64,000 nt of DNA from Limisphaera sp049537155 (GTDB taxonomy: Bacteria; Verrucomicrobiota; Verrucomicrobiia; Limisphaerales; Limisphaeraceae): the NCBI RefSeq assembly GCF_049537155.1, contig NZ_JBMVQZ010000009.1, forward strand, positions 1 through 64,000, given 5' to 3'. The notes below the pieces were generated by a model. It was not told the origin of the DNA and did not search any database. It worked only from the letters and a program-made list of their open reading frames with translations. Numbering within the stretch: the stretch's first letter is position 1; every line of letters begins with the position of its first letter. The translations under genes and the position numbers were made by a program. Below are positions 45,754 through 55,839 of the stretch, in pieces.

Positions 45754-46736
45754 ACGAGCAAAAACCAACGGTTTCGTCTGCCGCCCGCGCCTCGGTCGCC
45801 GGGGAAGCACCCTCCGTGCCCCGGCCCCGGCGGGGGCCGATCGCCCAGATCCGCAAATGGCTTTCGTTCGTGCGCTTTTCGCACACGATCTTTGCCATGC
45901 CGTTCGGCCTGGCGGGCATGGCGGTGGCCGCGCGTGAGAACCGCGGTTGGCCGGGCTGGCGGACGTTTCTGCTGATCGTGGCGGCCATGGTCTGCGCGCG
46001 GACCTGCGCCATGGCGTTCAACCGCATCGTGGACCGCCGGTTCGACGCGCTAAATCCGCGCACCGCCCACCGGCACCTGCCCACCGGCCAGATCAGTCTG
46101 GCGTCGGCGTGGTCCTTGTGGGCCCTGAGCGGGGCCGGACTGGTTCTCACCAGTTGGTTTCTAAATCCGCTCTGTTTCGTGCTGTCGCCGGTGGCGTTGT
46201 TCGTGCTCTGCTTTTACTCGGTCACCAAGCGGTTCACCCCTTACACGCACGTGTTCCTGGGGGTCGCGCTGGCGCTGGCACCCGTGGGGGCCTGGCTGGC
46301 CGTCAAGGGTGGCGACCTCACATGGTGGGACGGACTGCGGATGGCCACTCTGGCGGCGGCGGTGGTCTTCTGGGTGGCCGGATTCGACATCATTTATTCC
46401 ATCCAGGATTACGAGTTCGATCGCCGACACGGACTGCATTCGCTGCCGGTGGCCTGGGGCCCGCACAACGCCCTGCTGGCCGCCTTCCTCAGTCACATGA
46501 TCATGATGGGTTTGCTGCTGTTGTTCGGCCTGTTGTGCCGGTTCCGCGTCGCCTACCTGGTGGGCTGGTTCTTGATCCTGCTTTGTGTGTTGCTGGAACA
46601 TTGGATCGCCCGTCGTCGCAGTCTCAACTGGGTGCAAACGGCCTTCTTCCGACTGAACGCGGTGATCAGCGTGATCTTTTTGGCCGTCACCCTGGCAGAG
46701 GTGATCTTCCAGGGTGGGTTTCGGTTGCGGTTGTGA
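45750..46736 (+). CDS. UbiA-family prenyltransferase (MqnP-like)
   Basis: This 328-residue polytopic membrane protein (eight or nine helices) belongs to the UbiA family, which joins a polyprenyl chain to an aromatic ring. The two Asp-rich motifs are present: CAMAFNRIVDRRFDALNPRT (~85-104) and FDIIYSIQDYEFDRRHGLHS (~212-231). The N-terminal 35 residues are extra and Ser/Pro-rich. Given the coupling to ubiX, a role in menaquinone synthesis by the futalosine route (MqnP) is likely; 4-hydroxybenzoate is the alternative acceptor. The start overlaps the ubiX stop. Confidence 0.88.
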   Translation: MNEQKPTVSSAARASVAGEAPSVPRPRRGPIAQIRKWLSFVRFSHTIFAMPFGLAGMAVAARENRGWPGWRTFLLIVAAMVCARTCAMAFNRIVDRRFDALNPRTAHRHLPTGQISLASAWSLWALSGAGLVLTSWFLNPLCFVLSPVALFVLCFYSVTKRFTPYTHVFLGVALALAPVGAWLAVKGGDLTWWDGLRMATLAAAVVFWVAGFDIIYSIQDYEFDRRHGLHSLPVAWGPHNALLAAFLSHMIMMGLLLLFGLLCRFRVAYLVGWFLILLCVLLEHWIARRRSLNWVQTAFFRLNAVISVIFLAVTLAEVIFQGGFRLRL

Positions 46737-46822
46737 AAGGGACCGGCACGGCATGCGGGAATCCACCGGGACCCTTGCGCCCTCCCGGCCCGCCCGGCAC
46801 GGCCCCCCGGGGAGAGCCCGAC

Positions 46823-49800
46823 CTAACGGTACCAACGCGTCGCGATGTCGGCGGGTCCGACCACGCCTGCCCTGCCGGGTCCGGCGATGGTGAGCCGGTA
46901 ATCGAATTTGTTGGTTCGACTGAACTCGCCGAGGCAGCGATAGTCGCTGTTGACCACCACCGCCACGACCACGTTGTTTCGTATGGGCCTGCCCGGGGGA
47001 GGCGCGAGACTCACCGGCCCGGATCGCACGGGCTTGCTGTAGACGACCGAACCGCCGGTGGTGCGGTACACCAACTGGCAGGTCAGGTTCGAACCCAGTG
47101 GGGTGAAAAGGATGCCGACCATACCCGTGGCGTTGGAGGTGAGCAGGGGAATCTGATTGGCGCCTGACCAACCGGGCAGGGTCCCCCGTTCCGGGACCAG
47201 GGTGCCGTTGAGGTTGGTCGTCACGACATGGCAGCGGGCCGTCCAAGGCGGGGTATCGATCCAGAACGGTTCCCACTCCGCGCGGATCGTCCGGCCCAGT
47301 TGTCGTCCAACAACCGCCGAAAAGCCGCCGACCAACGGCCGAAGCCGCAGAAGCCGGGCGGGCACGAAACTCGCGGATCAACCGTCGCGTTTGAGCCGGG
47401 CCGGGACCGTGCGGGGCGGTCGCCAGCCCTTCCAACACCCGGTTGGTGCAACAGCACCAGACCCAGGCCACTGCTCCCGGCGAGACGATCTCGCCCAAGA
47501 ACCGCGCAAAACACTCGCCGTACTGCGTGCCGCCCAGGAGATTTCGCCAAGTGCAAATCTGCACCCCGTTCGAATACAGGTTGACCCCCTCGGCCGATGG
47601 ACAGCCGAAGCTGTCATCTTGGAGCCAGCCGCCGTAACACTCGATCGGCATGAAGGGCGCGATCATGGCGCCGGCACTGAGCCAGCCCATGCTGGAGTAG
47701 TTGCCGGTGCGCCGGGCGGTGGCCTCACTTTGCAGCCAGGTGTTGCCGCCCTCGTGAAACCACGCGGCCTGTTTGCAGCCCGGCATGTCGGCCAGGATCG
47801 CGTGGATCGCCTCGTGAATGACCGCCTCCTGTCGCCAGAAGCGGTCGGGATAGGGACAGGCAGGATCGAACGAGTAGACCGGATCATACGAGAGCAGGAA
47901 CATGGGCCAGGATTCGTGGTTGTGGGTGATGCTGCCCATCCAACCGCCGGTGTCGTCGGGGCGGCCACCCACGCAGGTGCCCGATCCGTACAGGTAAACG
48001 CTGCTGTTGTACCCTCGCTTGGCCCGTTTGTCGGGGGGCAGCCCATGACCTCCCGGTAGTGGAAGAATTCCTCGTGCAGCCGCCGGAGCATGGGGATCCA
48101 AGCGTTGGAAGTGACGAGCGGATGTTTGTCCGGCCCGAATCTGAAGCACAACCAGTTCCCCGGCAGCGTGACGGTGGTCGTCACACCGGCGCAATCGTCC
48201 AGCACGTTGGTGGGCGCCGGAAGATCCGGGTACTCGTCAGCAAAATTCCAATTCAGGTCGGGGTCGTATGCCGGCCAGGTACAGGGTGCGTCGGGCCGGT
48301 CTGCCACCCCTTCCACCCGGAGCGGCAGCTCCCGTTGTTGCAGACCGCCCCGCACCCGCAGGCGCATCTCGAACCATCCGGGCGGCGCGTCCGGGTCGGC
48401 TTCGAGGGTGAGCAGACAACGACCGGTCTTCAACGTCGAGGGGTGCAGCTCGGCGCTCACGCCGGGTGGCAGGTTCGTCAGTTCCAACCGGACCCGGGCG
48501 GCGAATCCCTCTTCCGGATGCAGGCTCAGCCAGCGGGTGGTCGCCAAGCCCTGGGTCTCCACCAGATCGCCGGCGGGCAGGGCCACGGAGAATCCCGGCA
48601 GGGACACGTTCAGCCGAAAAAACTGCCGGGGCTGTGCCGGCTGGATCGTTGCGTGATTTGTTTCGCCCTCCCGGACCGGCTCCGGCAGGTCGCAAGTTGT
48701 CCAAGCCGGGTCAGGGGCCGACCTCATCGGTCCGCTCCAACAGGTGGTCCCGAGCCGGCCACCGCAATTGGAGCGCACCGGTTTTGGTTCGGATGATGTG
48801 CAACCGGTTGGCGTCCCGTACGAAGGCCACAAACGCTTCCGGGCCCTGTTGATTGGGATAACGGGTCCGTATCCAGGCCGCACTGCGTGAGACCGATTCG
48901 ACGCGGTATTCATCCAGAATCCCATGGAAGAGCCGGTCCCAACCCCCGCCGACGCAGAATGCCTCGCTGCCCGTGGCCGGCAGCGAGCTCTTCTGCCACC
49001 TGGCCACCCGCGGGTCGTCCACATAAAGTTCCGCCCGCAGGCCGTTCTGCACGGCGGCCAGGTGGATCCAGCGTCGCAGTGCCCCTGCCGGACTGATCGG
49101 AAACCGCATGTCCCCGCCCCACGGCGCGGTTTCGCACCGGAAAGCGTCGCCCTGTTGCCACAAAAACATCCGCCCCACTTTGGCCAGGATGACACCGTCC
49201 CGGATCTCGTCCTCCAACCAGACTCAGGCGGAGACGGTGAAGGCCGTGGGCACGCGCAATGCCGGGCCCACGACGGTCCGGTTGTCGTTTCCCAAACGGC
49301 CGTTGAACCGCTGGGCCGGCCCCACCACTCCGGGCACGGTCCGCACCGCAGCGGGCACCGGGATGCGTTGGACATGGTAACCGTTGCCCGTGGCATCGCG
49401 GATGTGGTTCGTCTCCATGTGCCAGACGGCAGCGAAGCCCGGACCGGCAAAGTCGTTCCGTCGCAACGGTAGGATGGTTCGGAAACGCCGTCGGCGCCCC
49501 ACCAGACGCGCACGGTCAGCCCGTTGCTGAGCATGGGCATGCGGATCCACATCTAGGAATCGTCGGTCGGGTCCCACAGCTCGATTTGCGAGGGCAGTTC
49601 GTCACCCCTCTCATCCACGAAACGCAGTTCGGAGGCCGTGGGGGATCTTACCTGGCTGTAGCGGAACCCAGGCAGGTTGGTGCTGAACTTTACCAGGAGC
49701 GGAAAATCGGTGAGGACATCGTCGCCCTCGAGACCCGCCACCGTCAAACGGGCACTGTGGCGGTATCCGGTTGGATCGAACGGTTCCTGCGCCGGGCTGT

Positions 49801-49858
49801 TCCCCCGGCCGAACCCTGCGAGGAGCAGGTAAATGAGAATCCGCAGGAAGAGCATCAT
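46823..49858 (-). pseudogene. Decayed secreted LamG / peptidase-like multidomain protein
   Basis: A protein of roughly 1,000 residues can be followed across changing minus-strand frames. First comes a signal (MMLFLRILIYLLLAGF) and a DUF2341-like domain (GYRHSARLTV, LPSQIELWDP). An in-frame TAG follows at 49553. A LamG domain comes next, with GFAAVWHMETNHIRDATGNG and then FTVSA, broken by a TGA at 49224 where the family has Trp. Later regions hold two beta modules and a gluzincin-like segment VIHEAIHAILADMPG. A C-terminal domain follows (LFTPLGSNLTCQLVYR). Frame changes lie near 49460, 48720, 48050 and 47350. The gene is therefore dead, or the bases hold many errors. The parent would be extracellular. 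Confidence 0.8.
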
Positions 49859-50475
49859 GCACCTCCGCCCAAGACCCTACCGGGCCCGCCGCCGCGGGGA
49901 CCAACGGCCGGTTGCACCCAGGCCTATTCGGAATACCCACCCGGGCCGGCCTGCTGCGCTCCGGCACCGGGGCTTTGAGTTCGCGGAGCCGTCCGCCGTG
50001 CAGGGCCCTTCCGGCAGTTGGGCGGAATCATGGGCCCGGGCTCACTTCTCGGGAGGGTTGTGGCGCCGAGCTCTGGCCCGTGGGCACGAGCTTTTCCCAT
50101 GCGGCCTTGCCCTCTGGACGGTGCAGTCCGGGTCGTGCACCCGGGAGCCGGTTTGCCCTCGCAAAGCCCGGCGTTCCGAATCCGGCTCGCACCGTGGCAC
50201 GCGCGGGTCGAGGGCAGCTGGGGCCGGCCTCGCCGCCCCTGTCTGGGTTCCCCCCTTCCCAGGCGGAGCGATGTGCGCATGCGCGCTTCCAAGCGGGCGG
50301 GCACTTCGTACCGCAGCCCGCAAGATCGCTTCCGTTGTTGCGGATGTTTTTCCCCGGGACTGCAGGGGGTGCGTCGGACCGGCCGCCCTCCGCGCCGCTG
50401 CAAGGGCGCGTCCGGCGGGGCGCCGGATGAAGCCGGGGGCAGCCGCCGGTGAGGGTGCCTGCGGCACGGGCGAAC
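49859..50475. other. Long non-coding gap upstream of the decayed gene
   Basis: This stretch of 617 bases separates the LamG/peptidase pseudogene from the GH51 gene, both on the minus strand. Many short frames exist in all phases, but none has a ribosome site, a signal peptide or protein-like composition. I see no repeat, tRNA or terminator. It may be more of the decayed locus. Confidence 0.45.
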
Positions 50476-52854
50476 CTACTCGGCCTCCCAGGAAACCAGG
50501 GTCACGCTGCAGGGCGCCACCTCGATGCGGTCGGTGGCGCCGTCGAACGGCACCTCCTCGATCCGCACGCGCAGGGGCTCGTCCGGGTCATTGAAGAGTT
50601 GCGGGTCTGTGCCGGCGATCTGCCAGCGCTTGCCGCTCTGTTTGAGCTGCGCACCGCGGATTTCGAGCGGGATGACCTGGGACTGGAGCGTGGGATTTAC
50701 AATGCCCAGCGTGAACCGGCGCCGGTCCAGGCTCCAGGCCGCCTGGGCGTCAATCAGACCTTCGGTCCGCGTTTGCACGGGGAGTTCACCGAACTGATGC
50801 CGGTAAAGCAGCAGCACCAGGCCCGTGGTCTCGAAGGCGGCGTTGCGCCGGCTGGTTTTGATTGCCCCGATCACGTTGACCGTCTGCGCGTAAAACGCCG
50901 AGTGGATCAGGTCGCTCTGCCGGGCGTACTCGTGCAAGCCGGCGGCGATGCCGAGTGCGTCCTTCAGGAAGTAACGCGTGCCCAGCTCGCCAAAAACGTG
51001 CGGGCCGTACCAGTAGTTCCATTCGGTCATGGCGATGCGGATGTCCTTTCCCTTGAGCTGCGGAAGCTCGGCGCGCATCCGCCGGTGGAACTCCGCCTTG
51101 GCACGGATGTTGTCCGGGATCTGGCGCACATGCGCGGCCAGGCCGGACCGTTCCTGACAGTAGAAGTGTTCCGCGATCGCTTCCATGTGATCGGAGCAGC
51201 GCTCCAGCAGACCGCGGCTCCACGGACCCGCGTTGCCCGAGGCAATGCAGAAGATCGTGGGATCCACCTCCCGCATCTTGTCCACCACCCAGTTCTGTTT
51301 GATCACGTAGTGATCCAGCGACATGTAGCCCAGCTGCCACGATCCCCACATCTCGTTCCCCACGCACCAATAACGGATGCCGAAAGGTTGGGGCGACCCG
51401 TTGCGGGCGCGCCGGCGGCCCCAGTAGGTGTCCGCCGGTCCGTTGCAGTATTCGACCAGGGCGGCCGCCGAATGGGCGTCGCCGAAGCCGGTGTTCACCG
51501 TCACCAGCGGTTCCGCACCCACCAACCGGCAGAAGTCAACGAACTCGTGCAGCCCGAAGTCGTTGTGTTCGACGCCGGTCCAGGCCGGGTTGGTTCGGGG
51601 CGGCCGGCGGTCGCGATCGCCGATGCCGTCGCGCCAGTCATAGCCGCTGACGAAATTCCCGCCCGGCCAGCGGTAGATGGGCGCGGCCAGTTGGCGCAGC
51701 AGGGCCAGCGTGTCCGCGCGCATACCGTGGATGTTGTCGGCGGGCATCAGCGAGATCGTGCCCACGAGCAAATCACCCTGCTCCGCCCGGAGCTCCAACG
51801 AGGCGTCGTCGGTCGTCAGCCCGGCTTGGAAACGGAACGGATACTTCCGGTAATCGCCGCCGCGCACCCGGATCTCCACCGTTTGTGCATCGGGATCCCC
51901 TTTGCCCCAGCGCAAGGTGATCCGCGCGCGTCCCGGGCGCCTCTCGGCGGGTTTCAGCCAGACGTAACCCACATACTCCTTGCCCGCGGTCACGCCGAGG
52001 TCGTGCTGGCGGATGCCGGTGCCTTGCCTCAACAGGGGCGTGTGCCGGCCCACGAACGGCGCGTTGGTGGTCATCGCCACACCGTCAGGTGAACCGACAA
52101 TCTCCCAGGGCGAGGCCCCTACCACCGGGTATTTCGTGTTCCTCAGAGAAGTGTAGGGTGCGTAGTTCGATGTGATCGGATGGTAGAACTTCCGGTCCTC
52201 CAACATCTCGGCCCAAATGCCGCCGTAGATGCAGCGGCCCAGGTGCTCGATGAACTGCCCGTAGACCAGGGGGGACAACGGTTCGCCCACCCGGGCGGCA
52301 TCCACTTCGATCCGGGGCGCCGGTGGTTGCCGTTGTGCCACCTTCTCCAACGCGACGTCATCGAACCAGGCACGACCCCGCGCGCGGCCCCAGCCACCGT
52401 AAAGACAATTGATCTGTAACTCGGTTTGATCCTCGACATCGAACTCCACCTCGACCCGCGTCCAGTCGCGCGTGCCGGTCACCGCCGGGGTGACCGCGCC
52501 AGACAACCCGTGAACATTGAGCAAAGTCCCACGGCCGCCCTGGACCGGCTCCACCTCCTCCGTTCTGATCCATCCCGAAAGACGGTATCGCGCAAAAGGA
52601 TCCACCGACACCGTCGTCGCCCAGGCCGCATCGGCGCCTGCCTGCGAGGAGATCATCACGCTGCGCTCGCCACTGCGCCCGCCGGCAACCCACTGGAAGT
52701 TTGCCTGCCCGGCCCATGTCTCGGTTCGCCAGCCCCGGGGCCGGTCCCCTTGTCCCGATTCGAAGGAAGAATTGCGCAGGAGATTCTCGGCGTGTCCCCC
52801 ACACACGACCAGCCCACCTGCCACCAGACCAATTGCCCATGACCGCGATTTCAT
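50476..52854 (-). CDS. GH51 alpha-L-arabinofuranosidase with N-terminal CBM
   Basis: The 792-residue exported enzyme has a signal (SWAIGLVAGGLVVCGGHA). A CBM4/9-like jelly roll follows (residues ~24-170, NLLRNSSFESGQGDRPRGW). The GH51 catalytic TIM-barrel starts at LSPLVYGQFIEHLGRCIYGG. The acid/base Glu is in RYWCVGNEMWGSW and the nucleophile Glu in IAMTEWNYW. The C-terminal beta domain ends near TLVSWEAE. The family removes arabinose side chains from arabinoxylan and arabinan. ATG 52854 begins the signal; the frame opens twelve codons earlier. The GH10 xylanase gene is just upstream on the same strand, supporting joint action on arabinoxylan. Confidence 0.93.
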   Translation of the reverse strand: MKSRSWAIGLVAGGLVVCGGHAENLLRNSSFESGQGDRPRGWRTETWAGQANFQWVAGGRSGERSVMISSQAGADAAWATTVSVDPFARYRLSGWIRTEEVEPVQGGRGTLLNVHGLSGAVTPAVTGTRDWTRVEVEFDVEDQTELQINCLYGGWGRARGRAWFDDVALEKVAQRQPPAPRIEVDAARVGEPLSPLVYGQFIEHLGRCIYGGIWAEMLEDRKFYHPITSNYAPYTSLRNTKYPVVGASPWEIVGSPDGVAMTTNAPFVGRHTPLLRQGTGIRQHDLGVTAGKEYVGYVWLKPAERRPGRARITLRWGKGDPDAQTVEIRVRGGDYRKYPFRFQAGLTTDDASLELRAEQGDLLVGTISLMPADNIHGMRADTLALLRQLAAPIYRWPGGNFVSGYDWRDGIGDRDRRPPRTNPAWTGVEHNDFGLHEFVDFCRLVGAEPLVTVNTGFGDAHSAAALVEYCNGPADTYWGRRRARNGSPQPFGIRYWCVGNEMWGSWQLGYMSLDHYVIKQNWVVDKMREVDPTIFCIASGNAGPWSRGLLERCSDHMEAIAEHFYCQERSGLAAHVRQIPDNIRAKAEFHRRMRAELPQLKGKDIRIAMTEWNYWYGPHVFGELGTRYFLKDALGIAAGLHEYARQSDLIHSAFYAQTVNVIGAIKTSRRNAAFETTGLVLLLYRHQFGELPVQTRTEGLIDAQAAWSLDRRRFTLGIVNPTLQSQVIPLEIRGAQLKQSGKRWQIAGTDPQLFNDPDEPLRVRIEEVPFDGATDRIEVAPCSVTLVSWEAE

Positions 52855-52986
52855 AAGCGTTATTAAGAAAACCGTCGCGTCCCGGGTCAAGGACTACCGA
52901 ACGCCCTCGTCCGACGCCCCGCCTCCTTCCCATCCGGACCGTCCAGGGCCCGCACGAGGGCCCCTCGAGGCAACCGGCAGACCCCC

Positions 52987-54306
52987 TCAAATCCGGATTT
53001 CCAGCACATCCGCCGCCCTTTGCCCCCAGTAAGCTTCCCGGATCCGTTCCCGACCGCCCGCGTCCGTAACCACGATCCGATACCACCCGTGAAACGCCTC
53101 ACAACTCCACGCACCTGCAGCATCTGTTGTGCCTTCGGCACGCGTCCACCAGCGTTGCCGAAGCAGGTTTTGCAGCCGTTCGTAGGCGGGTTTGGGTGAC
53201 ATGTCCGCACGCAGCAGTCCGGCCGCGGCCCGTTGCCAGGCGCCCCGGTCGGACAAGTCCCACCAGGTGATGGCCTCCACCGCCGGATGCCCGAACAACG
53301 TCGTGTACAACTTCTCCACGTACTCCGCCTGGAGTTGTTCCAGTTCCGGCGTCGTTGGCCCCCAGTTCTCGCCCGGCCCCAGTCGCGGGCCGCTGAGCAC
53401 CGTCACCTCGGTGAAGTGGAGCGGCCGCCCCAGCCGGGCGAATTGCTCGCATACCCGTTCGATCCTTCGAAGCGGCCAGGGGCCCCCGTGCATGTGGCTT
53501 TGCAGGCCCACCGCATCGTACAGCGGTTGCCCATCGGGACCACGCAAAGCATCGAGAATCTCGTAGTACCGCTGGTCCAGCCGGTAATCGTTCACCAGCA
53601 GCCGAGCCCCGGGATTGGCGGAACGGGCCACTTCGAGAGGCCGACGCGCGTAGGCCACGGGTCCCAACTTCTCCCCCCACCGGGCCATCCGCGTTCGATT
53701 CGCGCGGTCCGGCAAATGGGTGGGCTCGTTCACCACGTCCCAAATCTCCAATCGCCCACGAAACCGGCCCACAATCTCACGCACGCGTTCTTCCACGCAC
53801 CGCGACAGGGCTTCGTCCTCCTCAGGCAACCAACGGGGTGAAGCGGCCGGATGATCCCACACCAAAGGGTGTCCCTTGCAGACAATCGCATGCTCACCTG
53901 CCCAGCTCAGTGCGCGCTCCACGCGCTCGTGACCGGGTTCCCCCCGCCGGGGTTCGTACCAGCTCCAGTAGAAGCCCAGCGTGGCAAAGTTGAACAGATC
54001 CGCAAAACGCCTGCGATAATCCTGCTCGAGTGGATCGTCCCTGAACCTGCCGAACTGAAAAAGGTTGCAACCGAACAGGAACTCGTGTCGCACCATCTCC
54101 ACCCGGACACCCACACCGGCCACAGGGCGGCCCTCCGCATCCCGGACGACCACGGTTCGACGCCGCCTGCGGTGACGCCGGATCCGATCCTCCGCCTGAC
54201 CGAGCAGATCCAGCTCGGCCGGCTCATCCCCCCTCGTTCGCCCCAGCATCCAGGGCCCCGCCGCGGTGACCAGCAGCCCGCGCCGGAAAAACTCGCGTCG
54301 CGTCAT
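52987..54306 (-). CDS. Tat-exported GH10 endo-1,4-beta-xylanase
   Basis: The 439-residue protein has a twin-arginine signal (TRREFFRRGLLVTAAG). A GH10 barrel follows: NFATLGFYWSWYEPRRG, the catalytic acid/base Glu in IWDVVNEPTHLPD, and the strand VGLQSHMHGG. The nucleophile Glu is in LHFTEVTVLSG, and AITWWDLSDRGAW comes last. These are the hallmark GH10 segments. The C-terminal 60 residues form a small beta add-on. The protein would act in the periplasm or be released. It lies 132 bases upstream of the GH51 gene; whether they share one transcript is not clear. Confidence 0.92.
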   Translation of the reverse strand: MTRREFFRRGLLVTAAGPWMLGRTRGDEPAELDLLGQAEDRIRRHRRRRRTVVVRDAEGRPVAGVGVRVEMVRHEFLFGCNLFQFGRFRDDPLEQDYRRRFADLFNFATLGFYWSWYEPRRGEPGHERVERALSWAGEHAIVCKGHPLVWDHPAASPRWLPEEDEALSRCVEERVREIVGRFRGRLEIWDVVNEPTHLPDRANRTRMARWGEKLGPVAYARRPLEVARSANPGARLLVNDYRLDQRYYEILDALRGPDGQPLYDAVGLQSHMHGGPWPLRRIERVCEQFARLGRPLHFTEVTVLSGPRLGPGENWGPTTPELEQLQAEYVEKLYTTLFGHPAVEAITWWDLSDRGAWQRAAAGLLRADMSPKPAYERLQNLLRQRWWTRAEGTTDAAGAWSCEAFHGWYRIVVTDAGGRERIREAYWGQRAADVLEIRI

Positions 54307-54663
54307 GCCCTGATCAGAGACGACGATGCCCTCTCCACGTCAAGTACAACGGTTTCGGGCAGGACCCCATCCCCTCCTGAGCCCCGGCGTGCCGGTCGTG
54401 ACACAATCCCGCCTCGCACGGATCGGCGCCCCGCGGCATCCAACAGCGCCCACCACCGCGCCCGTGGCCCGCGAGACTCTGATGCCGCGCGCCCCGCCGA
54501 AGGTACAATTCCCGCATGACCTCTTGCCCTGCGGGGCCGCCCCCCCGGAAAAAATGGTCCGGAACGAGAAGGCGCTGCGCCCATGGCCCGCCGAACCACC
54601 CGTCCGCTCCTGATTGGAACATTCCGTCATCTGGGGGATTACCCGTATGTGCCTCCCTCCCAC
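54307..54663. other. Gap between xylanase and transporter remnant
   Basis: These 357 bases lie upstream of the xylanase gene and after the MFS remnant, both on the minus strand. No frame has protein-like content that I recognise. It should hold the xylanase promoter, but no clear -35/-10 pair stands out. Confidence 0.4.
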
Positions 54664-55172
54664 TCACGAACGAGATTGCCCGCGCAATCGGACAACCAAC
54701 CATGCGCCCGCGGTAAACACACAGCCGCTGTAAAGGAAGGCCCACCGGACCCAAACGCAGTCCACGATGCGCCCAAAACCGCACTGGAGAGAAAGTCCTC
54801 CACCCGGTCCACGGTGGCAAGCCATCCAAAGGCCATCCCATGTTGGTCTTCAGACACCAACTCCGCACAAAGCGAATCTTCCAGCGTCTCCTCAACGGCA
54901 ACATAACTCCCAGAACGAACCCGGCCACAAGGGTCCCCGGATGCGGTGGCAGCCCGATGAAGATGCCGGTCATCAGCGCGGACAGACCATGACCGCCGGC
55001 AAGCACGACCGGCTTGGGAAAGCGATCCGCCAGCCGGCCAGCCACGGCTTCACACACCGCGTAAAGCACGTTGTGTGCCACATAGAGCGCCACCGCCGCG
55101 CTTGCCGAAGATCCAGAAGATGCCCGAGCTCACCAGCACAACAAGGAACGCAACGAGCAGAGTCCTCTTCAT
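54664..55172 (-). pseudogene. TSUP N-terminus fused to a broken MFS transporter
   Basis: The first codons read MKRTLLVAFLVVLVSSGIFW, the N-terminus of a TSUP (TauE/SafE-type) permease and close to MNTTLLIAFFVVFVTSGVFS of the gene at 57621. After about 28 residues the sequence becomes an MFS transporter (LYVAHNVLYAVCEAVAGRLADRFPK). It then needs two frame changes: one near 54900 into VAVEETLEDSLCAEL, one near 54750 into FLYSGCVFTAGAWLVV. It ends at a TGA at 54664. So this is a chimera of two gene pieces with further decay. Confidence 0.72.
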
Positions 55173-55178
55173 CACCGT

Positions 55179-55506
55179 GACGGCGTCCTGTATATTTGCG
55201 TTTTGCAAAATTGCACATTGTTTTCGCCGAAAGTACCCAAAAGGGGGCCAGTGCGCATGACAGCGCTAGTCGTCCGGCAATTCCCCGGAAATGCTCAGTC
55301 CCGAGGGCTGTGCGAGCGCCTGGAAGTAGCGCCCCTCAGCAACGTGGCAGCGCGGTGAGCCGCCGGCCAGGTGCCGCCCGCGGCGGCAGCGGGCGGGCTG
55401 AAAACCGCATTCGTTCACGCATAACCGGGCACACATTGTATCCCCAGCACAAAGCCGCCCGGGGCAACGCCACTTTTCAACAGCCTGCGATCACAGCGAT
55501 CAGGAC
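55179..55506. other. Gap with candidate promoter, otherwise featureless
   Basis: The left 40 bases hold the candidate promoter listed next. The remaining part, up to the small membrane-protein gene, has no credible gene and no palindrome I would name. Confidence 0.4.
55189..55217 (-). promoter_or_regulatory. Candidate promoter with palindrome in the spacer
   Basis: Reading the minus strand, TGTGCA (55212-55217) and TATACA (55189-55194) are 17 bases apart, as for a sigma70-type promoter. The spacer contains the perfect palindrome TTTTGCAAAA (55201-55210), a possible repressor site. The ATG of the TSUP remnant lies 16 bases downstream, so the transcript would have almost no leader. The 15-mer AAACGCAAATATACA overlapping the -10 recurs with one change before the ATPase gene at 58356-58370. 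Confidence 0.42.
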
Positions 55507-55839
55507 TCAGACATCAATGAAATCTCTTAATTCGTCTTTCACCCATTCCACGCGCCGTGGGCCGAATGGCGCCCCCATGAGTTCTTGATAAACGCAGCAA
55601 TAGGCTTTGTGAAGGCGACCTTGTGCATCCTTGTAAATGACTCGAAATGATATTGTGTTCCACCACCCTTTTGCCCAATAGGCAAAAGGAATCCACCAAA
55701 TGTGGAGAGGTTCGCAGCCGCGTTCCCACAAATCTCGTTTGACGGCTTCACGAAAATACATTGCGCCCAAAAACCACAGTACGGCCACGATGCAGACTGC
55801 ACCTGCCAGTAAAAAGTAGGGTTTCACATCCTCGCTCAT
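55507..55839 (-). CDS. Small membrane protein of unknown function (third gene of low-GC unit)
   Basis: The product of about 110 residues has one clear membrane helix near its start (YFLLAGAVCIVAVLWFLGAMYF). A soluble part follows with many Trp, Tyr and Arg (WWIPFAYWAKGWWNT, FRVIYKDAQGRLHKAYCCVY). I do not recognise the family. ATG 55839 overlaps the preceding stop as TAATG, so it is coupled to the pseudopilin gene; a GTG at 55848 is possible. The base composition is clearly poorer in GC than the core genes. Confidence 0.68.
   Translation of the reverse strand: MSEDVKPYFLLAGAVCIVAVLWFLGAMYFREAVKRDLWERGCEPLHIWWIPFAYWAKGWWNTISFRVIYKDAQGRLHKAYCCVYQELMGAPFGPRRVEWVKDELRDFIDV

Noticed and set aside
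49224..49226. TGA read as Trp or selenocysteine in the LamG domain
   Set aside because: Other genes in the window end with TGA normally, no SECIS-like hairpin was seen, and the same gene has a TAG and several frameshifts, so a nonsense mutation is simpler.
49859..50475. Several overlapping short frames in the gap before the GH51 gene
   Set aside because: They exist in all phases, lack ribosome sites and protein-like composition, and are explained by high GC.
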